Part shown: positions 23,572 through 34,029 of the stretch, piece after piece
Numbering within the stretch: the first letter of the stretch is position 1
How the letters are laid out: each line of letters opens with the position of its first letter
Source: Dolomedes plantarius
Taxonomy: Eukaryota; Arthropoda; Arachnida; Araneae; Dolomedidae
Direction of reading: 5' to 3'
Length of the DNA stretch: 64,000 nt
Assembly: GCA_907164885.2 (NCBI GenBank)
Contig: OU015496.1
Location: 132,916,375-132,980,374, forward strand
Notes under the pieces: model-generated
What the model was told of the DNA's origin: nothing
Databases searched by the model: none
The model's input: only the letters and a program-made list of their open reading frames with translations
Made by a program: the position numbers and the translations under genes

Positions 23572-25210
23572 TCTTAATAGAAAAAAATGCAATAAGATTA
23601 ATTGTAATAAAGTATACTGAAAAAATCTGCAATCAGTATAGACGATTAATATATTGCGTATTATATGTATTATAAGATGTACCGTCCATTAAAAATGCGA
23701 AAAGAATAGTTTTGTTAGAAAGTATTACAATTAAACTTTTCTAGTTTTTATTAGTAAGATAAAATGTATATAATCAGACGTCTTTAGAAAACACCTAAAC
23801 AATCTGGTAAAATCTCTATAATTAAAAAGCACACAGTTTGTTTCCCTGAAGGTAATGAAATTCTTACCATTCCATGTTAACTGGAAGGATATTTTAAAAG
23901 AGAACTAAATAATATAAATTACCTTAAATTTCACTTAAGATTAAAATAACTGCTGCCAAAAACATCAGTGTTCGAATCTGAAGATTAGTATTCATATCTA
24001 CCGATTAAAATTAAAATTCAATAATTTAAGATTGATTTGAGGGGAAACGACAACATTTATAGAATAACTTCATGGACACTGAAGATGTATAAATTAATAC
24101 ATTGATATTAATAAAGAAAACATATTTAAATAGAAGTTCTCTGCGAATTGAAATTAAAACTTTAAGCTGTACGAAACCAGTGACAAAGTAATTCATTGTT
24201 GAGTAATGATAACGTTTTTTAAAAGCTCCCTTTTAATTTAATGTTAAAAATTAGTTTCTAAAAACAGCGAAAGTTATAAATTAGCTTCTAAAAGTTCATT
24301 AGAAAAGCTGGAAAAGTGTCTATACTTATTACAGCATATACTATACTGAATAGATAATTGATTAACGTCAAGTATCTGCTCTAACATCGTCAATCATCTC
24401 ATGTTAGTTCAGTTCATTAGATAAAAGAATTATTTGCTAGCAACCTTAATAAGTGTGTCTGCCATTTGTACTAACTGATTGAAAATTGCAGTCGTAAAGG
24501 AAATATTGAACATACTATAATGCACTAGAAAATAGTGTTCTGACATTTCAGTTCAAAGTTTTCATATTTAGAAATAAGTGTCTGGTACAAGGTTTAGAAA
24601 TCACAGTCTGGTATAAGTAAACTGGTTATAACAATTTATTAGAAATTAGATTAATATTGTTTGAAGATTTTGCATCGAATTATCAACAAGTCATTGTGAA
24701 ATTAAGGGTAGATTTGTTCAAATAAGCAATGGTTATAATCAAGAATTTATTGCCTTAAAATTCAATGACAGTCGAATTGATACATTTTAAATGGTGTATG
24801 AGCATTTGGTAACGAATTCGACGAATATCGTTCAAAATCTTGAGTAATGGAATTTTTCTGACATACAATATATCCATAGGAAGAGAGATTGGAATGGGTT
24901 TATTTTTATTTATCATAAAATATTTTTAAACTTTTATTATGGTTGTTGAAGGATTTTAATATGTAACTTGTCAGATGTCTTGGTTTATTTTGTACTATAG
25001 TATATAGACCGCATGTAATGACATGTCAAATTATTGGAGCCCATACAAATGTCAATCGAGTGTACAGTGTAAAAATATAATTTGTGTATTTACTGTATGT
25101 ATTTTTATATGTTATGTCACTCAGAAGTATAAAAAATAACCAACTTTTGCAAAGGATGGGATGTTAAACATAGCATTCAATTTGAATTTATTTTTTAGTA
25201 TAAGAAATTG
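23572..25210. other. AT-rich interval with nothing recognised
   Basis: About 1.6 kb without open frames of note, inverted repeats or tRNA-like boxes. Confidence 0.55.
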
Positions 25211-25231
25211 CTATATATATATATATATATA
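25211..25231. repeat. (TA)n microsatellite
   Basis: A short TA run flanking the left end of the Tc1 copy at 25232. Confidence 0.9.
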
Positions 25232-26777
25232 CACTGCTAAACAAAATTTGAGCAGCAAGAGAAGACGTTAAGAAAACTGTGCGAGACAGCCACGTATTGG
25301 CATAAAATGGATAGTACACGCGTATCAATGCGCAATACAGAAAAAAGACGTAAAAAAATTTGTAATTAAGCTTTAATTCTTGAAAATATGGAATAAACAT
25401 GAAAAGATGATTTAGGGCAACAATTTGGTTAAATGTAAACGATAAAAAAGTATTGTTTAGAAATGATGCAAGCTTTTTAATATGGCATGTGGTCTCCTAG
25501 AACAGCTAAGACTGCTGCACACCTGTTTTCTATGGATGGGATGATGTTATCGATAAGACTTTGGGGAATACTGTTCCACTACTCAAGAAGGGAAATCTCC
25601 AAGACTCGGAGAGTAAAAGGAGGCCTTGGTCTCGCAGCAATGAGTCGTCCGAGCATGTCGCAAACATGATCGATTGGATTCAGGCCAGGAGAGCACGCTG
25701 GCCATTCCATACGCTGTATTGCTTCAGCTTCAAGCATGTTCTCCACAAGACGAGCTGCATGCGGTCTGGCATTATCATGCTGGAAAACAAAAGTATCTCC
25801 AATGGCTGCAGCGTAAGGTATGACATGAGGTCTCAGTATCTCGTCTGCATACCTTCGGGCCGTCAAAGTACCATTCCGTATGATATGCAGGTCCATACGT
25901 CCACTTATGCTGATTCCACCCCATACCATAAAACCAGCTCGTCTATATTGTGACCTTTCTCGAATGAATGTGGGGTTCTTTTGAGTGCTTCTTTCCCTCC
26001 ATAACAAAACACGCCGGGTGTCACACTCCAGACTGAATCGGAACTCGTCTGTAAACAGCACTTGGCTCCAATCATGTTGCTCCCAATCACGATGTCCAGC
26101 TGTCCATCTTCTTCGGGCCGCACGGTGGCGTGAGGTCAACGGAATTCAGACCATTAGCCTACGTGCATAGAGACCTCCCTGATGAAGCCTATTACGTACT
26201 GTTTGGCTGGACACCCTTCGTCCTGTTGCCAAGAGCAACTGTCTTTGCAGCTGAGTAGCATTGTCTGTTCTGTTTCGACGAGCTGTTATCTGTATATACC
26301 GGTCATCATTTGATGCAGTGGCGCGTGGCCGACCTTGCCCTGGTTGACGTCTAACATTCCCTGTTTCTTGGAATGGATTCCACAGCCTTGCAACGACACT
26401 TCTGGCGATCCCAACAGCGTCCGCGACACTACGTTGTGTTTGCCCGGATTCAAGTCTGCCTATAATACGCCATGCCATGGATTCCGGTAAATCACGTTGT
26501 TGAGACATTTTCAAGTCACTTTTTCTCAAAAAGAATAACTGAGCAATCGAATTTCACAGCTAAGGCAGTGAAACAGACGTTTCTGCAACATCCCGATTTC
26601 CGCCCTTATGTTCTTTTTCTGGTTTCTCACTTCATGAACTTTGATTTGCATATGAAGTTTTCTTCTTTTGTTTCCTGCTAGGCTATAAATTTTGGAGGAT
26701 TTATTTTATGTTACTTATCGGTGTAAGTATTTGCGTAATTTCTTTAAAACCATGTGCTCCCCTAATTGTTTTGAGCA

Positions 26778-26780
<3 letters not shown>
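25232..26780 (-). mobile_element. Tc1 element family C (DD34E), copy 1
   Basis: The ends begin CACTGCT and the inverted right end is CACTGCTCAAAACAATTAG. TA flanks both ends, and both flanks extend into (TA)n. The 1.55 kb element carries a minus-strand transposase of the MSQQRDLPE type, which is widespread in arachnids. A truncated sister lies at 28107-29265. Confidence 0.92.
25477..26508 (-). pseudogene. Tc1 family C transposase with two stops and a changed catalytic residue
   Basis: Start at MSQQRDLPESMAW (26508); an ATG seven codons upstream is also in frame. The protein would be 343 residues ending GDHMPY. Order: helix-turn-helix (GRLESGQTQRSVADAVGIA), GQGRPRAT linker, a second helix-turn-helix, FTDEFRFSL (first D), MVWGGI, QHDNARPH (second D), then SPGLNPIDHVCD. 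The expected glutamate is Asp and the following Trp is Cys; spacing is 34. Nonsense codons are TGA at 26146-26148 and TAG at 25579-25581. The frame is otherwise continuous. This copy is inactive. Confidence 0.9.

Positions 26781-26820
<40 letters not shown>
26781..26820. repeat. (TA)n linker between two Tc1 elements
   Basis: About 38 bp of TA separates the family C element from the next element. Confidence 0.95.
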
Positions 26821-26822
<2 letters not shown>

Positions 26823-28091
26823 AGTGATTATCACGATAATGGAAACATTAAGAAACATCATGAAAACTTTTATTAATACAGCCCAGGATCACATTTTTCA
26901 TGTAATACCACCTGATACACCTTGGATTTGAAATATACATGTCAGGAATAGTGGTTAAGAATATATTATACCATTCTTCATTGAAAAATCATGAAAGTTC
27001 CTGTAGAGATGCTGTGGTGGATATCGATACCTGGCTCTATACGTTTATACAGATCACAGTGGTTGAATGATATATCGCCGGCGGATGGTACAGGGCAAGA
27101 TAAGATATTTGACTTATTTTTCATACTCTTCACACCAATACTTGATAGATTTAGCTGTATATATAGAGGGATTATCATCATGGAGTACTCCATCTCCTGC
27201 AAGAAACAATGTTTGCACCGTAGGCTGGACTAGTGAGCTAAAATTTCGACATAGTCCTTCTCATTCAATCTCTCTTTTCGAGTTACAATAGGACCTGAAG
27301 AAAACCATGAGATGTCATCCCAAACCCTGATAGATCTACCTCCAAGAATGACAGTTGAAATGATACGGCCAAAATCTTACGCTTTTATAAGGGATCTCCA
27401 GACATACGCAGTCCTGTTGCGAGGAACAATGTGAACAATGACTCGTCGGATCAAAAGCCGCTTTTCGACATATTACTCGACCAGGATTCGGACTCGTGGC
27501 ACCATTGGGGACGATATTTTGTACTGACATCTATTACAAGTGGCTTGGGAATAACTACTCTTCTGTAAATGCTTTGTTTGCGAAGTTCCCTTCTACCTCT
27601 AATGATTGATACCAGAACATGCAGAGGCCGATTGAACTCTTCGATCATTTTTATTGCATTTGTTTTCTTTCTTCGTGTCACAATCCGCTTCAATACCTCG
27701 TCCGTCTCTATCACTCAGCTCTCCCTTTCGTCCACTCTTCTGTTTGGCAAAGGATGATTTTCCTTGTACTCTGTATGCTATCATAACTTCCGATACCATA
27801 GCTCGAAAAACACCCCTTAGCCTGGGGGTTGCAGTAAAATATACTCCCATTTAAACGCGCAACAAGAATTTGCCCTTTTCATAAAGTCTGCGAGGTTTGA
27901 CATTTTACGCTGTTCCCCTCAAAAGCACGATGCCCTTAGCTTCATCATGGCTACCCGACAGTAGAATAATACAAACACTATATTACATAAAACAATACCG
28001 GTGGTCTGACTTGTGTTTGAAGGAATACGATGCACATTCATTAAACACCACTTATATTGATAGGTGTTTCCATTATTTTTATAACCACCTT
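26821..28091 (-). mobile_element. Decayed Tc1 element family D
   Basis: The ends share ATAATGGAAACA (left at about 26838, inverted near 28070) and lie directly against (TA)n on both sides. The interior reads as a heavily decayed Tc1 transposase on the minus strand. Confidence 0.8.
26870..27850 (-). pseudogene. Tc1 family D transposase remnant, many frameshifts
   Basis: Pieces appear in order on the minus strand but in changing frames. First is a KRKSGRK/LSDRD-like linker and VSIIRGRRELRKQSIYRRVV (27540-27790). Then comes SDESLFTLF (first catalytic region, about 27450). Next is a VWDDISWFSSGPIV-like stretch in place of VWG.ISW (about 27290), then DYVEILA (about 27250). Last is a degraded QDDNAPIHTA-like second catalytic region (about 27170) and a weak C-terminus. 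At least three frame changes separate them. It is a non-functional fossil. Confidence 0.75.
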
Positions 28092-28106
28092 TATATATAT
28101 ATATAA
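28092..28106. repeat. (TA)n linker
   Basis: A short TA run where the left part of the second family C copy is missing. Confidence 0.85.
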
Positions 28107-28993
28107 AACATTGGTCTCGCAGCAATGCGTCGTCCGAGCATGTCCGATATACGCTTGATTGGATTCAGATCAGGAGAGCACGCTGGCCATTCCATACGCT
28201 GTATTTTTTCAGCTTCAAGCATGTTCTCCACAAGACGAGCTGTATGCGGTCTGGCATTATCATGCTGGAAAACAAAGGAATCTCCAATGGCTGCAGTGTA
28301 AGGTATGGCATGAGGTCTCAGTATCTCGCCTGCATACCATCGGGCCGTCAAAGTACCATTCCGAATGATATGCAGGTCTGTACGTCCACCTATGCTGATT
28401 CCACCCCATACCATAAAAAAAGCTCGTCTGTATTGTGACCTCTCACGAATGAATGTGGGGGTATTTCAAGTGCCCCTTTCCCTCCATAAGAAAACACATC
28501 GGGTGCCACACTCCAGACTGAATCGCGACTCGTCTGTAAACAGCACTTGGCTCCAGTCATGTTGCTCCCAATCTCGATGTTCAGCAGCCCATCTTCTTCG
28601 GGCCGCACGATGGCGTGAGGTCAACAGAATGCAGACCATTGGCCTACGTGCATAGAGACCTCCCTGATGAAGCCTATTACGTACTGTTTGGCTGGACACC
28701 CCTCGTCCTGTTGCCAAGAGCAACTGTCTTTGCAGCTGAGTACCATTATCTGTTCTGTTTCGACGAGCTGTTAACAGTATATACCGGTCATCAGTTGCTG
28801 TGGTGGCGTGTGGCCGACCTTGGCCTGGTCGACGTCTAACATTCCGATTTTCTTGGAATCGATTCCACAGCCTTGCAATGACAATTCTGGCGACTCCAAC
28901 AGCGTCCGCGACATTACGTTGTGTTTGCCCGGATTCAAGTCTGCCTATAATACGCCATGCCATGGATTCCGGTAAATCCCGTTGTTGAGACAT
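28107..28993 (-). pseudogene. Tc1 family C transposase, truncated
   Basis: The frame starts at MSQQRDLPESMAW (28993) and carries FTDESRFSL, MVWGGI, QHDNARPH and SPDLNPIKRISD. The catalytic glutamate is Lys here. TGA at 28466-28468 interrupts the frame after the WRERGT segment. The protein breaks off after RRIAARP, where the TA repeat begins. It is inactive on three counts. Confidence 0.9.
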
Positions 28994-29262
28994 TTTCAAG
29001 TCACCTTTTCTCAAAAAGAATAACTGAACAATTGAATTTCACAGTTAAGGCAGTGAAACAGGCGTTTCTGCAACATCCCGATTTCCGCCCTTATGTTCTT
29101 TTTCTGGTTTTTGACGTCATGAACTTTGATTTGCATATGAAGTTTTCTTCTTCTGTTTCCTGCTATACTTTAAATTATGGGTGATTCATTTTATGTTATT
29201 TATCGATGTAAGTATTTGCGTAATTTTGTTAAAACCATGTGCTCCCCTAATTGTTTTGAGCA

Positions 29263-29265
<3 letters not shown>
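28107..29265 (-). mobile_element. Tc1 element family C, copy 2, truncated at the transposase C-terminus
   Basis: The right end (inverted CACTGCTCAAAACAATTAG) and following sequence match the 25232 copy closely. The left 370 bp or so, including the other TIR, is missing, and the copy stops at a (TA)n tract. Confidence 0.9.

Positions 29266-29294
<29 letters not shown>
29266..29294. repeat. (TA)n microsatellite
   Basis: A TA run against the right end of family C copy 2. Confidence 0.95.
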
Positions 29295-29297
<3 letters not shown>

Positions 29298-29509
29298 GAA
29301 TTCTAGCGGCACATACATGAATTGCGTTTACCGCAGAACAGGAGCGGTTAATGGTTAGCAGTTAGAGTGAAATGTGGATTTTTTTTGCTAGTCCCATTAA
29401 GAAGATTTGTGGCACATACGTGAATTGCGGTTACCATTCAAAAAATACTACACAGATAGAGCTGGCTGCAGCCTATGTTCAAGGTATAACAGGTTGAAGG
29501 TATAACAGG
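29295..29509. repeat. Short direct repeat region
   Basis: A motif of about 25 bp with core GCACATAC and TGAATTGCG occurs twice (about 29308 and 29411). No gene. Confidence 0.6.
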
Positions 29510-30462
29510 TTCCACTATATATGATATTGGTGGTATTCATATAATTCATAGTATATATTTCATGTTTTTAAGGTATTTTAATTATAGTATGACTATAGAT
29601 TTTTTAATTTTACAATATCAATCAACTTTCGTACATGTTCTTTTTTTATATTCACTAGTTATCAAAAATTAAGGAAATATCACAAAACGTGGGATAACAC
29701 GTTCAAAACTAGGCCAATCTGTTTAATATTTGAACAAGTTGTTAATTAAAAGGTGCTGAACAATACTACATTATGCAAAATATTGGCGCTGTAGTCGGAA
29801 TACGTCATTTGCGAGGAGCATAAAAGTGCATGTCTCAGAGCAAGTCAGCATTTGTATCTGCGAGGCTGAGATTAGACATCTCGCATAGCCAAATTGTAAT
29901 AATGACCTCCAGGCATCATTTGACAGAAGAACTGCGATGGCGAGCTATTGGGAGACTAGAGGCAAGACAAAATCAGACAGAAGTGGCCAGATGGCTAAAT
30001 GTGAGTCCGTCTGTGGTTAATAGACTTTGGTAACAATTTCTAACCACTGATTCGGCATCCAGGAGGTTTAGCCAAGGACGGCCATACTCTACGACGAGTA
30101 CCGATGACAGATATTTGCCATTATGCGCACGAAGGTATAGAACCGCAACTCCGTCTGCAACCTTCGTCTGCAGATTCTCCCTCGCTGCAAGCTCTGGAAG
30201 GTTGGTATTAACGTCAACCGTGCATAGAAGGCTTCACGGAGGTTGTCTTTTAGCGAGGCGACCTGTCATTTGCGTCCCGCTCACTTCACGCCATAGGCGG
30301 GAACGTTTGCAGTGGGCAAGTCAACATTTCCACTGGACGCACGATCAATGGAGGGCTGTTCTCTTTTCAGATAAATCCAGGTTTAGCCTTCAAAGCTATA
30401 GTAGGCGTATTTTGATTTGGAGAGAACCTGGAACTCGTTTTCATCCATCACACATCCGTTAA

Positions 30463-32322
30463 CCCATTAATGCCGACTTCGTTTTCTTTAACCATTTTTG
30501 CTACTTCTCTCATATTTGTGTGTTTTATGTCTATTAATGTGTATTATACTAAAATTATATTTTTAGTTGCACTTTAACTATGTTTTTTTACTGATACGTT
30601 TTCGTACCAATCGGCGTTCGTGTGTAGTACACACCGAGAATAAAAGCTAATATTAAATTTATTTATTAATGAAAATAATAGCAAAATCGGGAATACCATA
30701 ATTAAATGAAAAGCACGTTAGATGATTTTCTGACAAAATAAAACAATAAATGTCTATTGAGTGCAAACATGATAGTTTTTATGGCACTGAGGATGCAGTG
30801 GCACATTACACTTTTCGCACTTGTAGCTGCTTCTCCCGGAACATTTCTTGCAACGGACATGTTCTTGATCTGATCTGATTCACCAGTGACTATTCTTGTC
30901 AAAACTTATTTGTGAGGGCGCTTTATACCTAAATTAAATTGGCTTATCTGGCCCTCTAGACAATGTTTCATAAGTGCCTAACGGTTCCTGTGCGCATTGT
31001 CGTTCTAACTCAAGAAGTGGGATTTCATCAATATCATTTTTCATTTTATACAATTTCCATCCATTTACAACACTGGCACTAAGTACAAACGAAAACAATG
31101 GTCACCACCTCTTTTTAGAACTAATTCTTTCGCGATAATTTGCCACAGCTTGATCAACAAGGTCGACACCACCCATATGCTTATTATAAATTTTTAGCTT
31201 TTGTGGCATGGAAACATTCATTTTCTTTTTTTCTGCGGCCCTCCATCGAGTAGCAGATGCAATAGATTTTGTAGAAACTTTGTTACTTGCAACAGTAACA
31301 ACTTTATTGCCATTCCATTTGACGATACTGATATCTTCATGACATATGTATTCATATGTCTCCCTTGCCGACTTTTTCAAGATTTCTTTGGATGATAAAG
31401 GAGCATTTTTCAGCCTGTTTTCTCTCAATGTCCCGGTTCCTGCTATGCCTCTTTTCGATAGCTCTTTCAGCAAGGGAATGCTAGTAAATAAGTTGTCCAT
31501 GACATCATTTGTCCCAGGTGGGATCTCGCATTTGTCTAGTAATCCAAGAACAATATCGGCACCTTGGCCTAAATCAGATTTTGATAATTTTGTAGATGCT
31601 CCACAATAAGGTTCATCATGCAATAAAAGACCATTAGAAGAACACATAGTCCAAAGTTTGAAGCCAAAACGTATTGGCTTACCACTTAGGAATTGTTTTA
31701 GTCCGTGGTGCCCGAAATATGGAATTATAGACTCATCTACACTCAAAATTGTATACCAACAGCATAAAAGCATGACTTTCAAGGGGCAAAAATTTATAAA
31801 ATACACTTTTATAACAATGATTTAAAAGTCAAAATATTATTTTAAAAAATTCTAATTCATACCTGAAAGATTTTCGATTTTAATTCAAACGTGAAAGATT
31901 TCCGATTTTAATTCAAACTTGACTATACATTAGCCGGTTGGTACGGTTTCGTACCAACGATATGTAAGTTTTTATATTTTATAATACAAAGCAAAACATG
32001 ACTTTCGAGTGGCATGAATTTATAAAATACACTTTTAAAACAGTGATTAATAGTCAATATATAATTTTGAGATAAATCGAAAACTCTAAACTTACTATTT
32101 TCTATGTGATGTCAGAGGGATCTTGTTTCACGATGCTTTCACCTGAGAATAACGTAAAATAACAACAATAACATGAGAGCAAATGGTGGAAAATCTATTT
32201 TTCCCGCTATCAGTGAACTATTCTTGAAGCACATGAACAATATTGGACAACTAGACACATTTAGTGCAGAGAAAAAAATATTCTTAAGCTGGTACGTTTT
32301 CGTACCAATCGGCATTAATGGG
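30463..32322 (-). mobile_element. piggyBac-like element nested in the Tc1 element
   Basis: TTAA duplication lies at 30459-30462 and 32323-32326. The ends are CCCATTAATGCCGA and its exact complement. Subterminal copies of a hairpin motif, TACGTTTTCGTA, lie near both ends (about 30595 and 32293), with a variant at about 31950. A stretch of about 75 bp near 31768-31840 recurs at about 31990-32064, so the left flank of the remaining gene is a duplicated noncoding segment. Confidence 0.93.
30755..31760 (-). pseudogene. piggyBac transposase lacking its N-terminal half
   Basis: Homology starts at WYTILSVDESIIPYFG (first catalytic D). It continues through GFKLWTMCSSNGLLL, VMDNLFTSIPLLKELS (second D), RGIAGTGTLRENR and HMGGVDLVDQAVANYR (third D). 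TGA after KKRW at 31102-31104 replaces a Trp codon. Beyond it the frame continues, with further damage, to a Cys/His-rich tail (CEKC, CHKNYHVC) that is the family's C-terminal zinc domain, ending at 30755. The 234-residue open frame begins with 16 unrelated residues encoded by the duplicated segment. Family members are usually 550-600 residues, so roughly the first half is missing. Confidence 0.88.
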
Positions 32323-33024
32323 TTAAAGAGATGCATACGGATCAGGCAGTGTCTGTGTTTCGGGTGGTATATCTTTGGGTGGACGCACAGACCTCCATGT
32401 CTTTCCCCGTGGAAACGAGAATGCTCACACCTATAGAGATGACATCCTTGATGCTTCTGTGCGCCCTTATGCTGGGGTAATTGCTAATGCTTTCGTGCTA
32501 CAGGAAGATAATGAGAGACCGCACAGGGCTCGAATAGTGGATGCTGATCTTGAGCAGGAATCGATTCCAATCATGGAGTGGCCGGCTCGATTACTGCACC
32601 TGGATCCTATCGAGCATGTTTGGGACACTTTAGGATGATGTATAGCTGCTCTCCATCCTCAACCTAGGACCCTAGCCAAGCTTTCAACTGCTTTCAAACA
32701 GCAATGGCTCTCACTTCCTACCGAACTCATAGACTGCATAATTGACAGCATCGCACATCGCTGTATGTGCTGTATTGATTCTCGGGGGGGGGGGGGATCA
32801 TACGCTATATTAAAGGTACTTTTCCTATATCAAACTGACACATCCAATTTGTTGATTGTATACATATGCTAGTTTCTATAACACTATAAATGCATGGCAA
32901 ATTCTTTTTATGCTATTTTATACCTATGTGTTGTATAATGTGTATAAGTTTCATTAAGTTCTACGCGTAATTTTTTGAGTAATCTCTATTTTTGTTAATT
33001 TTCCTTAATTTTTGACAACCAGTG

Positions 33025-33960
33025 TAGTTTAGCACTTTTATAGTTATCAGAATTTTAATTAATTTTCATATCTTAACTTTTCTTTCAACTTAATTAAACA
33101 ATTTTTCATATGTGGTTGAGAAAGCATTTTAACCACATCATATATATATATATATTTTACGAAATTTCAATTACTGCAAAAACAAAAGTTCATAAGTGAA
33201 TGAATTTAGTATTCGCTTTTAGTCTAAATATAAATATAAAGTTTAATCATTAGGGAAATCCGTTTGAAAACTCTCTTATGATTAATTAGTACATGAAAAA
33301 TGTTTTTAAATAGTATTAAAATAAAATGGAAATATCTCCTTTCTAGTTTTAAATCATTTCAATTCTATTATACTTTTTAATGATTTTTTTTAAAATTTAC
33401 ATGTAAATAATTCATTTTGCTTCGCCATTTAATTTTTCTAAACATTCTCTAATATTTCAGTCTTTTGTATAATGCGATATTTCATAAAACTTTCAGATAT
33501 AAAATTATTTTTAAAATAAGTTTAAAATAAAATTAACGTATTTTCGTTCTATTTTTAATGGAACTATGATATTTGAATATTATTTCCTTCATATTATTTT
33601 CTTTTCAATGCACTTTTTTATCTATGTAACTATATATTTTCGTTTCCACTTTTAACTCTTCCAAACTCACACTGATATGTCGGAGTACGATAATATTTCA
33701 TGAAACTTCCTGTTTTAATGTAAGATTAAAATTAAATTAAAATGCCGTCGTTCTATTTATAAAAGTTTCATCCTTTACATTATTTAATTTACAATGTCTT
33801 TTACAGTTACACGTAACTATATCAGTTTGTTTTCACTTTATACTCTTCCAAATACTCAGCAACATTATTTCTCAATGCGGAGGAACTTGTTGTCAAACAT
33901 ACTCAGCAATATTTCACGAAACTTTCTGTTTATAGAAGGTTGAAATGAAATGAAAGTGCT
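33025..33960 (-). repeat. Tandem satellite (about 185-190 bp unit), left arm
   Basis: On the minus strand about three to four diverged units repeat the order GAAAGTTTCATGAAATATT, TTTGGAAGAGTTAAAAGTG, TATAGTTAC and TTTTATTTTAA. The same family occurs at 40245-41590 on the plus strand. Confidence 0.8.
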
Positions 33961-33966
33961 ATCGCA

Positions 33967-33967
<1 letters not shown>

Positions 33968-34026
<59 letters not shown>
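33968..34026. repeat. (TA)n microsatellite
   Basis: About 59 bp of TA immediately left of a Helitron 5' end. Confidence 0.95.

Positions 34027-34029
<3 letters not shown>

Larger units (their letters stand above)
29902..32806 (+). pseudogene. Tc1 family E transposase, three stops and a piggyBac insertion
   Basis: It starts at about MTSRHHLTEELRWRAIGRLE with a helix-turn-helix, then SQGRPYSTTSTDDRY, LARRPVICVPLTSRH and FSDKSRFSL (first D). The coding sequence breaks at HIR, where TTAA carries the piggyBac element (30459-32326), and resumes with RDAYGSGSVCVSGGIS. It continues to LQEDNERPH (second D) and LDPIEHVWDTLG (E), spacing 34. Stops are TAA at 30031-30033, TAA at 30460-30462 (part of the target TTAA) and TGA at 32636-32638. 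A local frame disturbance lies around 30130-30200. A poly-G run at about 32786-32797 replaces the usual C-terminus. Confidence 0.87.
29653..33024 (+). mobile_element. Tc1 element family E, split by a piggyBac insertion
   Basis: The ends CACTAGTTATCAAAAATTAA and its inverted partner (CACTGGTTGTCAAAAATTAA) lie 3.37 kb apart. Removing the 1.86 kb piggyBac element and one TTAA leaves about 1.5 kb, the normal size. TA follows the right end (33025-33026); the left flank is now TT. Confidence 0.88.
29510..33960 (-). repeat. Left arm of a large inverted duplication
   Basis: Read as reverse complement, 33960 down to 33025 and then 29652 down to about 29510 follow the same order of segments as 40245-42575. 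The order is tandem satellite units, a unique segment (TTTTTGCAGTAATTGAAATT), then CTAAACTAC and GTACGAAAG. The Tc1 element at 29653-33024 interrupts this arm and is absent from the other, so it came later. Arms differ by many substitutions. Confidence 0.75.

Noticed and set aside
25579..25700. A DD34D family at the copy starting 25232
   Set aside because: The sister copy has Lys at the same position and the flanking Trp is also changed, so the Asp is decay of the usual Glu.
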